Counted from the stretch's first letter, positions 1 through 7,253 are shown. The stretch: DNA of 14,693 nucleotides from Cellvibrionales bacterium UBA2618 (GCA_002339165.1 DDJS01000061.1:348-15040); one strand, 5' to 3'. Numbers and translations: made by a program. The notes: generated from the sequence alone by a model not told the origin.

Positions 1-239
1 CGCTGCAGTGACTCCGCTAGGTTGGTGTCGGGAAATTTACCGATATCTTCAGCAGAAATCGCATCTACCACGCCGTTGGAATCACGCTTGATGTCCATCG
101 AGCGCTTTAGACTGCCGCGGATGCCGCCCTCGACTATGATTTCCTCCAGCGTTGGTTCTTCCTGCGCAATGCCCGGCGCAGAAACGCTCGATAATACCAA
201 TGCAATGCTGCTGGAGAGCGTAGATTTTCTGAATGACAT
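1..239 (-). CDS. TonB-dependent receptor, N-terminal part (runs off the window edge)
   Basis: Outer-membrane receptor that would import a large substrate using TonB/ExbBD energy. Only the first 79 codons and 2 bases of the next are present. The reading starts MSFRKSTLSSSIALVLSS, a Sec signal peptide with cleavage likely after the Ala of PGIAQ. A TonB-box-like stretch (EEIIVEGG) follows, then the start of the plug domain with ISAEDIGKFPDTNLAESLQ. That plug motif is characteristic of the Xanthomonas/Caulobacter-type receptor family (TIGR01782-like), many members of which take up carbohydrates. The ATG at 239-237 has a strong Shine-Dalgarno (AGGGGG, 253-248) 8 nt upstream. The gene is truncated by the window, not by mutation. 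The substrate cannot be read from this piece; a link to the GH3 enzyme about 3.7 kb away is only a guess. Confidence 0.9.
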   Translation of the reverse strand, partial: MSFRKSTLSSSIALVLSSVSAPGIAQEEPTLEEIIVEGGIRGSLKRSMDIKRDSNGVVDAISAEDIGKFPDTNLAESLQ

Positions 240-387
240 GTATATAACCCCCTAAATGATCTTATAAAAAACGTGGCTTCAATCTTTGTTGAAATGTAAT
301 TTGATCTCGCGATAGGACTAGTGATGAGCGCCTAAGTACCGCAATAAGTAGTATATCGAAAGTGTCGTAACCCGACTGCCAACATAG
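240..387. promoter_or_regulatory. Upstream region of the TonB-dependent receptor
   Basis: This AT-rich stretch should hold the receptor promoter on the minus strand. I see the Shine-Dalgarno at 248-253 and a TATAAG hexamer read on the minus strand at about 260-265, but no convincing -35 at 16-18 nt. A short inverted repeat TTCAA-N6-TTGAA lies at 278-293, close enough to the TATAAG to act as an operator, though at 5 bp per arm it may be chance. No RNA gene is recognised. Confidence 0.3.
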
Positions 388-653
388 CATTGTTTAACCG
401 CGCAAGGGGTCGTATATGCGATAAACGGTGATCTTTTTGAGTTCAAGGAGCGCTTCGACGATTCTTGGGCTGAATTCCGTCCCATAGGTTGCTATCAAGC
501 GCTTGTGGACGGTTTGCGCGAGGCTGTTTTCAGGCCTTATTGGCGGCGGCTTTGCAGCCAGTCAGCTATTTGCTGTTCGACCCTTACGACACCCGCAGCG
601 GCCGGATCAAGGATCGAATGGGTGGCGTTTTGGCGCGCTTGGCGGTCTTCTAA
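388..653 (+). pseudogene. Possible frameshifted gene remnant, family not recognised
   Basis: Two adjacent open stretches in different plus-strand frames read like protein but lack a shared start. Frame A is open from 388 (after the TAG at 385-387) and reads through AINGDLFEFKERFDDSWAEF and RPIGCYQALVDGLREAVF, up to about 530. Frame B is open from 474 to a TAA at 651-653 and reads FQALLAAALQPVSYLLF followed by DPYDTRSGRIKDRMGGVLAR. The composition (acidic/aromatic mix, DPYDTRSGRIKDRMGG) looks coding rather than random, and the natural join falls around 515-535, implying a frameshift or small deletion. No ATG with a ribosome binding site precedes frame A. The family is not recognised. The alternatives are chance reading in non-coding DNA, or the tail of a gene lost by rearrangement. 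Confidence 0.3.
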
Positions 654-732
654 GCTGTCGCAGGAGGGCTGTATCCAGCGGCTACAGCGCGGCTATGTTC
701 CATTTCTTTTTTGCAAATAAAATCAGCGTGAT

Positions 733-1347
733 CTATTCGTTTTCAATTCGTAAAAAGAATGTTTGCGCTCTGCGGGGAATGTAGCTGTTGCGACTTATAA
801 CCTCGGCGTCAAACGCCTCTACGCAGCGCTCGGCCAGCTCCCAAAACGGCGGTCTGCCGGGGTCGGCGATTAAAACAGCCGGTGGTTTTGGCCCATTAGA
901 GCGTGAGATCAAATTAAATAATGGCTCGACGATTGCGTCCCAGAAGCAAATGTCAGCGCCAACTATTGTGTGGTAGCTATTTATTTCTCGGCTGTCGAGG
1001 GTGGCTAAATCGCGAGCGCTAAAGTTGACACGGCAGTTGTTTATATCGCTGTGCAATTTTACTAATAGTTCGACTCGGGGATCGATGTCGAGCGCCGTGA
1101 CGTCGGCGTCAAAATGCTTGGCAAGGTGCACCGCGACCGCGCCCCAACCGCAACCTATGTCGAGTACTCGAGAACTGGCGGGCAGTGGATTGTCGATAAA
1201 ATAATCCATGATTGCCAAACTCGAACGCCAAATTTTGTTGCCGTGCGCCGAGGCTTTTGGTAACGAACGTCGGATACGTCTGACCCGCGGATCGGCGGCC
1301 CGTAAAAGCGTAATCCCATGGTGGTTGATGCCGTGCATTGGGTTCAT
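733..1347 (-). CDS. Class I SAM-dependent methyltransferase
   Basis: 204-residue cytoplasmic Rossmann-fold methyltransferase. SAM-binding motif I is at residues 61-70 (VLDIGCGWGA), the acidic motif II is LDIDP (86-90), and motif IV-like GADICFWD is at 130-137. ADPGRPPFWE (161-170) follows. The combination of a GD/GAD-x-CFW segment and a late DPGR motif recalls the METTL20-like protein-lysine methyltransferase group, including ETF-beta lysine methyltransferase, and related proteins annotated as ribosomal-L11-methyltransferase-like. The true substrate is not evident. The ATG at 1347 is preceded by AGAGAG 7-8 nt upstream; Met4 is an alternative start. It is transcribed divergently from the sensor kinase across a 147-bp gap. 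The length is usual for this small family and no lesion is seen. It is confidently a methyltransferase; the protein-lysine assignment is tentative. Confidence 0.85.
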   Translation of the reverse strand: MNPMHGINHHGITLLRAADPRVRRIRRSLPKASAHGNKIWRSSLAIMDYFIDNPLPASSRVLDIGCGWGAVAVHLAKHFDADVTALDIDPRVELLVKLHSDINNCRVNFSARDLATLDSREINSYHTIVGADICFWDAIVEPLFNLISRSNGPKPPAVLIADPGRPPFWELAERCVEAFDAEVISRNSYIPRRAQTFFLRIENE

Positions 1348-1386
1348 TGTAAGACTCTCTTAAAGGGACCATGATAGGCATCGCAA

Positions 1387-1404
1387 CGCCGGTCAATACC
1401 GGCG
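1387..1404. promoter_or_regulatory. Perfect inverted repeat in divergent promoter region
   Basis: CGCCGGT-CAAT-ACCGGCG is a perfect 7-bp inverted repeat with a 4-nt spacer, 40 bp upstream of the methyltransferase start and 91 bp upstream of the sensor kinase start. It could be a dimeric-repressor operator serving both divergent genes, or a stem in the 5' leader of the methyltransferase mRNA. No T-run follows, so it is a poor terminator candidate. Confidence 0.4.
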
Positions 1405-1494
1405 ACCATGTCTTGTGTGATTAAAGGAACTGGCGGCAAGCGCACTTGGCTGGTACATTAAACACTATCACCATACAGTTTAGGAGTCCCATTT

Positions 1495-2721
1495 ATGGTC
1501 GATACTGCTCTGCGGGAGCCTAGATTGGAAACGACATTATCCGCTTGGAAGTTCTGGCAATGGGTATACTCAAGCACCGACCGCCAGTTTTGGTTACTGC
1601 AGGCAATTGGCTGGGTCGCGCTGATGCTGATCAGTTTTTTGAGCTTAACCCTTTGGTACAATCAGCAGCAGCTTAATTATATCCTCCACACGGCGCTGCA
1701 ATCACTGCTTGGTGTGTGCGTGTCTTGGCCGCTTCGGCCGCTGTTCCGCGCGGTTTGGGAAAGGTCAGCCGTTTATCGGCTGACGATGCTGGTGCTCGGA
1801 ATTTTGGTGGCCTCGATAAGTTGGACGGTGTTGCGCCTCGCGACGTTTATGGGGATGACGGTCGAGACTGGATTGTGGTCCGATTTTGGCGGCTGGCTTT
1901 GGGGGTCCATATTGATTTTTATAGGATGGGCGGCGCTCTATCACGGCATTAAATACTACCAACTCTTGCAGTCGGAACATGAGAGTTTACTTCGGTTAGA
2001 GGCTCAAAATAAGGAGTTCCAGTTGCAGCGTTCGCGCGCAGAATTGGTCGCTCGCGAAGCCCAACTAAAAATGTTGCGCTATCAATTGAACCCACATTTT
2101 TTGTTTAACACGCTGAATGCTATCTCGGCGTTGGTGCGGACAAAAAAGGCGCTCCGCGCAAACGCGATGATCGTACAACTAAGCGATTTCTTGCGCTATT
2201 CTCTAGACAACGACCCGATACAAAGCGTCACTTTAGAAGAGGAAATGACTGCGGTACGATTGTATTTAGACATTGAAAAAACGCGCTTTGGCGAGCGTTT
2301 GCAGTTGCATTTTGACATTGAGCAAGACGCTCTAAATGTCCAGATACCGAGCTTGATTTTACAACCATTGGTCGAAAATGCGATTAAATATGCCATAGCA
2401 CCGGAGGAATTTGGCGGCAAAATCACTGTTGTTGCCCGGCTTGTTGGAGATTGCTGCGCGATAAAGATGCTCGACACCGGGCGCGGTGGTATCGCGTTGG
2501 CGAATCGAAATATGTTTGAACTGGATGCCGATGCACGCACCGGCGTGGGTTTGCGAAATACCATCGATCGATTGGAGAATTTTTATGGCGACCGATATTT
2601 ATTTCAATTGACCGCGGCCGATTGCGGTGGATTGTGCGTCGAGATCCGTATTCCGATTGTTCCGGTGCGCCTAGAGGATACTGACTGCGATGGAACCGCA
2701 AACTGGACGGTGGTGAGATGA
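1495..2721 (+). CDS. LytS/AlgZ-type membrane sensor histidine kinase
   Basis: 408-residue inner-membrane histidine kinase that should autophosphorylate and pass phosphate to the downstream LytTR regulator. Four hydrophobic segments (about residues 33-55, 62-88, 94-118 and 131-156) form the membrane sensor. A coiled-coil-like linker (158-192) follows, then the His_kinase domain of the LytS class: H201 in QLNPHFLFNTLNAI is the phospho-acceptor. The N-box is LQPLVENAIKYA with N295. The ATP-lid glycine boxes are DTGRGG (327-332) and GVGL (350-353). The layout resembles Pseudomonas AlgZ/FimS and E. coli YehU/BtsS-class kinases, without a recognisable extracytoplasmic ligand domain. TAGGAG (1481-1486) sits 8 nt before the ATG. 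The stop overlaps the next gene's start as ATGA, so the two are translationally coupled. The signal sensed is unknown. Confidence 0.95.
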   Translation: MVDTALREPRLETTLSAWKFWQWVYSSTDRQFWLLQAIGWVALMLISFLSLTLWYNQQQLNYILHTALQSLLGVCVSWPLRPLFRAVWERSAVYRLTMLVLGILVASISWTVLRLATFMGMTVETGLWSDFGGWLWGSILIFIGWAALYHGIKYYQLLQSEHESLLRLEAQNKEFQLQRSRAELVAREAQLKMLRYQLNPHFLFNTLNAISALVRTKKALRANAMIVQLSDFLRYSLDNDPIQSVTLEEEMTAVRLYLDIEKTRFGERLQLHFDIEQDALNVQIPSLILQPLVENAIKYAIAPEEFGGKITVVARLVGDCCAIKMLDTGRGGIALANRNMFELDADARTGVGLRNTIDRLENFYGDRYLFQLTAADCGGLCVEIRIPIVPVRLEDTDCDGTANWTVVR

Positions 2722-3518
2722 AAAAGCTAAAGACAATCGTCGTCGATGACGAACCGCTGGCGGTAGAGTTTTTGCGCGATATTCTTGCCGACCACGCCGA
2801 TGTCGATTTGATCGGTTGCTGTAGTAACGGCCGTGAGGCGGTGATTATGGCAAATGATCTCAGACCCGAATTGATCATTTTGGATATTCAGATGCCGGGC
2901 GTCAACGGTTTTGAGGTAGTCAAGGCACTGCAATCGGATGTCATGCCAATGGTGATTTTTGTGACGGCCTATGATCTCTATGCAATCGATGCGTTTGATT
3001 TGCACGCAGTGGACTATGTACTTAAACCGATTGATCCGGAGCGCATCCATCGTGCGGTAGAGCGAGCAATAGATCGGTTGCAAAATAGTTTAACGTCGCT
3101 AGACAACGATTTTAAAACACCTCTAATTGGTGCGATCAGTGATATTTCCGAGAAATTAAATCGCGACTATGACGAAGTTCCCGCCAACCTAGCAAATAAG
3201 TTGGTCATAAAAGATGCTGGGATTGTCACCGTTATTGCTCTTAAAGATATCGATTGGGTGGACGCTGCGGGCGACTATATGTGTGTGCATAGCGCCGGCG
3301 AGACCCATATTATGCGCAGTACCATGAAAGATTTAATGGCGAAATTAGACCCTCGATTATTCGCTCGTGTTCATCGCTCTACGGTTGTTAATATAGGCCG
3401 TGTGGTGACCATTAAATCGCTGCAAAAGGGCGGCAGTATGCTGTTTTTAAAAAATGGCGAGGCGATTAGGGTCAGTCGCAATTACCGGCAGCCGGTGCTC
3501 GCGTTGTTCAGAGATTAA
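2718..3518 (+). CDS. LytTR-family response regulator (AlgR/LytR type)
   Basis: 266-residue cytoplasmic DNA-binding response regulator, partner of the kinase just upstream. The receiver domain (residues 1-125) has the acidic pair D10/D11, phospho-acceptor D56 in LDIQMPG, T83 in VTAYD and K103 in LKP, so all catalytic positions are intact. A linker of about 40 residues leads to a LytTR domain (about 161-263) with IDWVDAAGDYMCVH, FARVHRSTVVNI and a C-terminal RVSRNYRQPV, the usual conserved landmarks. The family binds paired direct repeats upstream of its targets. The start overlaps the kinase stop (ATGA). The plausible nearest target is the GH3 gene downstream, 391 bp away, but I could not find a clear LytTR repeat there. 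Confidence 0.95.
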   Translation: MKKLKTIVVDDEPLAVEFLRDILADHADVDLIGCCSNGREAVIMANDLRPELIILDIQMPGVNGFEVVKALQSDVMPMVIFVTAYDLYAIDAFDLHAVDYVLKPIDPERIHRAVERAIDRLQNSLTSLDNDFKTPLIGAISDISEKLNRDYDEVPANLANKLVIKDAGIVTVIALKDIDWVDAAGDYMCVHSAGETHIMRSTMKDLMAKLDPRLFARVHRSTVVNIGRVVTIKSLQKGGSMLFLKNGEAIRVSRNYRQPVLALFRD

Positions 3519-3758
3519 TCGATACTGCCAGTCGCGTATGGCGCAGTAGGGTGGCCCACACCCGTAGCCAATTAAGTACGTCTCGAGCTGTAGATGGGGG
3601 TTAGTTATTGCCCAGCGAGTGTCACTCGCCCCATTGGTCGCAGCTAAACTTCACACTGTCGCATACTCTCTTCCAACCTAATCTCGGGCGTGTCAGTCTC
3701 TAAATGAAGTTGCGTGGATTCTTTTGAACTATGCATCGATCATCACTATCCAACATTG

Positions 3759-3764
3759 TATAAT
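3759..3764 (+). promoter_or_regulatory. Consensus -10 element (TATAAT), likely GH3 promoter
   Basis: TATAAT matches the sigma-70 -10 consensus exactly and lies 145 bp upstream of the GH3 start. The DNA 17-18 bp upstream (around 3735-3741, TCGATC-like) is a poor -35, which fits an activator-dependent promoter. Predicted transcription would start near 3771, leaving a leader of about 140 nt that contains the CTAGTGG repeats. Confidence 0.45.
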
Positions 3765-3795
3765 TTTCGTGGCGGTCTGATCGGATACTTTTGAC

Positions 3796-3816
3796 CCACT
3801 AGTGGATTGCTAGTGG
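3796..3816. promoter_or_regulatory. Palindrome CCACTAGTGG plus spaced half-site, candidate operator
   Basis: CCACTAGTGG (3796-3805) is a perfect 10-bp palindrome. Its right half, CTAGTGG, recurs at 3810-3816, exactly 11 bp further on, close to one helical turn. It lies about 25 bp downstream of the predicted transcription start, a position suited to a repressor roadblock. No transcription-factor family is recognised from the motif. Confidence 0.4.
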
Positions 3817-3909
3817 TTTGGTTTGAATTGCATCACTCGGTACAAAACTGCGGTTTTTTTGAAGTGATCGAAGCAGTGGCATTGACTATTGATATGGCTG
3901 GAGCAACAA

Positions 3910-6399
3910 ATGAAAAAAATGTGGTGGTTTGTGCGCGGCCATAAAAAGCATCGAGTCTTGGGTCTGATAATGGTGTTGCTGAGCAGCGTGTCTGGGGCTG
4001 AAGTCACGGCGACAGATCGGGCGCTTGAGCAGCGCATTGACGCGCTCTTAACAACCATGACATTAGAGCAAAAAGTTGGCCAGATGGTACAGGGCAATAT
4101 ACCGCACGTGACCCCGGGTGATGTTGTCAAATACCATTTAGGATCGATTCTCAATGGAGGCGGCACCTGGCCGGCCGGTAAAAACTCGACCGCCAACGAT
4201 TGGTTAAAACGGGCCGATGCTTACCATCTCGCATCTTTGGATACCAGTGATGGCGGAGCCGGCATCCCGATTATTTGGGGGACCGATGCAGTACACGGCC
4301 ACAACAATGTCATCGGCGCAACGCTGTTCCCACACAATATAGGGCTCGGGGCTAGCAATAATGTTGATTTGATAAAAACAATCGGTCAGGCGACCGCCCG
4401 GGAGGTTGCAGTCACCGGGCTAGATTGGATATTCGCGCCCACGGTAGCTGTCGCCAAAGACAGCCGATGGGGCCGTACCTATGAGAGCTACAGCGATGAT
4501 TCGGACATTGTCCGTCGCTACTCTAAAGCCATGGTTTTGGGGCTGCAGGGGGCGAGCGATGTGTCGAGTGATACGCCGTTAAATATGATCGCGACGGCGA
4601 AGCACTTTATTGGCGACGGCGGCACCTTTCGCGGCGTCGATCAAGGTGACACTCGTCTCGACTTGGAAACACTGATGGAATTGCACGGTGCTGGGTACCT
4701 ATCGGCTATCGATGCGGGCGTGCAGACCATTATGGCCTCGTTTAATAGTTGGAATGGCGACAAGGTGCACGGCAACAAACGATTATTAACCGATTTACTC
4801 AAGGGTGAGTTGGGCTTTGATGGTTTTGTGATCGGCGATTGGAATGGACATGGTCAGGTTGAAGGTTGCTCGGACGACGCTTGTGCTGCGGCTATTAATG
4901 CGGGCGTCGATATGATCATGGTGCCGGAAAAGTGGCGTTCATTCCTGAGTAATACATTGCGTCAGGTCCGCGCTGGTGTTATTTCTGAAGCGCGTATAAA
5001 CGATGCGGTAAGGCGTATTTTACGGGTTAAATTGCGCTCGGGTCTATTTGACAAAGAGCGACCCTCGGCGCGACCGATGGCGGGTAAGACCTCGGTAATC
5101 GGCGCTGATGAACATCGCTTATTAGCTCGCCGCGCGGTTCGCGAGTCTTTGGTGCTATTAAAAAACAACGATGGTCTGTTGCCAATACGAGGTGGTAGGG
5201 TGCTGATTGGCGGCGATGGTGCGGATAATATAGGTAAGCAATCTGGTGGCTGGACGCTGACCTGGCAGGGGACTAAAAATGAGGAGGGAGATTTTCCTGG
5301 AGCGACTTCGCTATATACGGGATTAAGGCGGGCCATCGAAGGTGTTGGTGGGTCGGTCGAGTTGACCCAAAATGATCGATGGCGACGCAAGCCGGATGTG
5401 GCGGTGGTGATATTTGGTGAAGAGCCCTACGCTGAGAGCGTCGGCGATATGAATGATGTGGTCTATCGTGAATTGGTTAAATCGAACACTGCGTTATTAA
5501 GTAGGTTGCGCGCCGAGAACATTCCGGTGATCGCGGTATTTTTAACCGGTAGGCCGTTGTTGGTCAATGCGCTTTTAAACCAGTCTCAAGCGTTCGTGGT
5601 GGCATGGTTACCCGGTAGTGAAGGCGGGGGACTGGCCGATGTACTGGTGGCGAACCGCAAGGGCAAGCCGCGCTTTGATTTTACCGGTCGACTTCCATTC
5701 AACTGGCCCAAGGTTTCGGTCAATCAATACAGCGCGGACTTGCCGGTGTCGAGTTACCTATTTAAGCGTGGTTACGGCTTGAGCTACGCTAATCCGAGTA
5801 AAAATATGCCGTCTACTTTGATCGAGGTTGTTCGCGACGAATCTGCTAGCATGCCTGTATTAATATTTAATACCACCACGCGTAAACCGTTCAACGCCTT
5901 TGTCGGTGACTCTCACAACTGGGGCGTCAAGGTCTCCAGTACACAAACTACATCACTCCTCGGCGGGATTTCGGTGACTCGAGTCGATGGGCTGTTGCAA
6001 GAGGATTCTCGACAAATTGAATGGCTCGGTGGTGAGAAAAGTCAATTTTACTGGCGCGCCGATTCAATCGTCGATTGGAATGTGATGCTGGATAGTGACG
6101 CCGTACTAGTGACCACTTTTAAGGTGGATAAGCATCCCGAAGGACGTATCGATCAGCGTATGGACTGTGGTTATCCATGCTCCGGTAAGATCGATATGAC
6201 GGCATTTTATAGCGCGGTTCCAGAGGGACAATGGGTTCGTGCGGGTATTCCACTGAAGTGTTTTGCATCTGCCGGAGTGGATTTTAACCGCATCACTTCG
6301 CCCTTGGTGCTGGTTAGCTCAGAGCCTTTTACAATTACTATAAATGATGTTCGCGTTACGCGAGAGCTACCCAGTAGTGCTTTAGTCGCCTGCGATTAA
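3910..6399 (+). CDS. Exported GH3 exo-beta-glucosidase (ExoP-like)
   Basis: 829-residue glycoside hydrolase family 3 enzyme, likely a retaining exo-1,3/1,4-beta-glucosidase or glucan exohydrolase acting in the periplasm or outside. A signal peptide (residues 1-30, core LGLIMVLLSSVSGA, no lipobox) is followed by the GH3 N-terminal barrel (about 45-375) with the KHFIGDGGT motif and nucleophile D310 in FVIGDWNGHGQ. The GH3 C-terminal sandwich (about 405-625) has GGWTLTWQG and GEEPYAES, whose first Glu (E504) is the expected acid/base. A C-terminal module (about 637-825) matches the ExoP galactose-binding-like extension of Pseudoalteromonas ExoP; C752/C756 and C784/C828 may form disulfides. The ATG at 3910 is preferred because TGGAG lies 6 nt upstream and the signal peptide begins there; an in-frame TTG at 3889 would add seven residues. 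It converges on tatD, with 34 bp between the two stops. Confidence 0.93.
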   Translation: MKKMWWFVRGHKKHRVLGLIMVLLSSVSGAEVTATDRALEQRIDALLTTMTLEQKVGQMVQGNIPHVTPGDVVKYHLGSILNGGGTWPAGKNSTANDWLKRADAYHLASLDTSDGGAGIPIIWGTDAVHGHNNVIGATLFPHNIGLGASNNVDLIKTIGQATAREVAVTGLDWIFAPTVAVAKDSRWGRTYESYSDDSDIVRRYSKAMVLGLQGASDVSSDTPLNMIATAKHFIGDGGTFRGVDQGDTRLDLETLMELHGAGYLSAIDAGVQTIMASFNSWNGDKVHGNKRLLTDLLKGELGFDGFVIGDWNGHGQVEGCSDDACAAAINAGVDMIMVPEKWRSFLSNTLRQVRAGVISEARINDAVRRILRVKLRSGLFDKERPSARPMAGKTSVIGADEHRLLARRAVRESLVLLKNNDGLLPIRGGRVLIGGDGADNIGKQSGGWTLTWQGTKNEEGDFPGATSLYTGLRRAIEGVGGSVELTQNDRWRRKPDVAVVIFGEEPYAESVGDMNDVVYRELVKSNTALLSRLRAENIPVIAVFLTGRPLLVNALLNQSQAFVVAWLPGSEGGGLADVLVANRKGKPRFDFTGRLPFNWPKVSVNQYSADLPVSSYLFKRGYGLSYANPSKNMPSTLIEVVRDESASMPVLIFNTTTRKPFNAFVGDSHNWGVKVSSTQTTSLLGGISVTRVDGLLQEDSRQIEWLGGEKSQFYWRADSIVDWNVMLDSDAVLVTTFKVDKHPEGRIDQRMDCGYPCSGKIDMTAFYSAVPEGQWVRAGIPLKCFASAGVDFNRITSPLVLVSSEPFTITINDVRVTRELPSSALVACD

Positions 6400-6433
6400 A
6401 TGTCTGAGCACTCAGCGTCAGGGTGTCTAAGGG

Positions 6434-7231
6434 TTAGATCCTGAAGAACTGCCGGGCAGTGGCGCCGGTTTGGGCGATAATTTGCGCTTCAGACTCCTTT
6501 CTGTTGGCGGCTATTCCAGCGACTACCCAGGGTAAAAAAGCCGGTTCATTGCGATTATTTTTCGGTGAAAAAGCCATATTACGTGGCAGTAGATAGGGTG
6601 AATCGGTTTCTACCATGAGTCGATTTAGAGGAATATCTGCGATGATTTTTTGCAGGTCGAGACCGCGTCTCTCGTCACATACCCAACCGGTAATACCGAT
6701 ATGCAAGTCCAAGTCGAGGTACTGGTAGAGGGTTTTTCGATCGCTCGTAAAGCAGTGGATCACCGCGCTATGGAACTGATCCCTGTGGGCCTTGAGTATT
6801 TCAAGTTGCCTTGTTGCGGCATTGCGCTCGTGAAGAAAAAGCGGCATATTGAGGTCGATGGCAAGTTCTAAGTGTGCTTCAAACGAGCGCTGTTGGACGT
6901 CAGGAGCTGCCAGATTACGGAAAAAATCAAGTCCAGTTTCGCCGATTGCAACCACTGATGGATGCGCTGCGAAACGGCGTAGACTGATAGATGTCGACTT
7001 TGGGTTAAATTGGTCGGCCGAATGCGGATGTATACCGGCTGTTGCGTACAACATATCTGGGAAATCTGCAGTATGGGTGGTGCACAGATCGATTGCTGCT
7101 TGGCTTTCAGATATGGATGTACCGGTGATGACGATCTTTTCTATATTGGCATTTTGCGCGTGTTGCAAGACCTCGGCAATATCGCCGTCAAAACGCTGAC
7201 TCGATAGGTTGGCGCCTATATCAATGAGCAT
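6434..7231 (-). CDS. tatD: TatD family metal-dependent hydrolase / DNase
   Basis: 265-residue cytoplasmic TIM-barrel hydrolase. E. coli TatD is a 3'-5' exonuclease acting on single-stranded DNA and RNA and is not needed for Tat export. Alignment by eye to E. coli TatD is close along the whole length: DIGANLSS at the start, TAGIHPH (64-70), AIGETGLDF with metal ligand E98, LHERN (H134), IHCF (H159), the GITGWVCDERRG block (179-190) and METDSPYLLP-type ending with D210. Like E. coli TatD itself, and unlike YcfH and YjjV, it lacks the N-terminal HxH metal pair, having IGANL there, so this is the TatD subfamily and not a damaged copy. The start ATG lies 22 nt after the slt stop, so the two are probably co-transcribed. 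The Shine-Dalgarno is weak (GGAA, about 6-7 nt). Confidence 0.95.
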   Translation of the reverse strand: MLIDIGANLSSQRFDGDIAEVLQHAQNANIEKIVITGTSISESQAAIDLCTTHTADFPDMLYATAGIHPHSADQFNPKSTSISLRRFAAHPSVVAIGETGLDFFRNLAAPDVQQRSFEAHLELAIDLNMPLFLHERNAATRQLEILKAHRDQFHSAVIHCFTSDRKTLYQYLDLDLHIGITGWVCDERRGLDLQKIIADIPLNRLMVETDSPYLLPRNMAFSPKNNRNEPAFLPWVVAGIAANRKESEAQIIAQTGATARQFFRI

Positions 7232-7253
7232 GGTAGGTTCCGGTTCACTAGTT

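Larger units (their letters stand above)
3519..3909. promoter_or_regulatory. Intergenic regulatory region between response regulator and GH3 gene
   Basis: This 391-bp gap holds no ORF I would call. From left to right: a weak hairpin GGGTG-N5-CACCC (3549-3563); a GCGAG-TGTCA-CTCGC hairpin (3615-3629), a perfect palindrome around one base but without a U-tract; a consensus TATAAT (3759-3764); and a CTAGTGG palindrome and repeat (3796-3816). The first two hairpins may partly terminate the two-component transcript. Confidence 0.5.

Noticed and set aside
22..255. 77-codon open frame on the plus strand at the left edge
   Set aside because: It is the antisense shadow of the TonB-dependent receptor, whose minus-strand reading has a signal peptide, plug motif and strong Shine-Dalgarno.
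503..784. 93-codon plus-strand frame starting with an ATG at 503 as a real gene
   Set aside because: It has no Shine-Dalgarno, a low-complexity Arg/Gly/Ala reading, and it runs into the 3' end of the methyltransferase gene; the other two frames in this region look more protein-like.
2196..2878. Minus-strand open frames opposite the kinase and regulator
   Set aside because: Ser/Arg-rich antisense readings of two well-supported genes, with no recognisable motif.
3519..3909. Search for a paired LytTR/AlgR recognition repeat upstream of the GH3 gene
   Set aside because: No two well-spaced copies of an ACCGTT-like or TACNGTT-like repeat were found; the CTAGTGG repeats do not match the known family motif.
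4962..5390. 142-codon minus-strand frame inside the GH3 gene
   Set aside because: Antisense of the conserved GH3 domain; Pro/Ser/Arg-rich composition typical of shadow frames.
6434..7231. TatD as a damaged enzyme because the N-terminal HxH metal pair is missing
   Set aside because: The TatD subfamily, including E. coli TatD, naturally lacks HxH at this position; the other metal ligands (E98, H134, H159, D210) are present.
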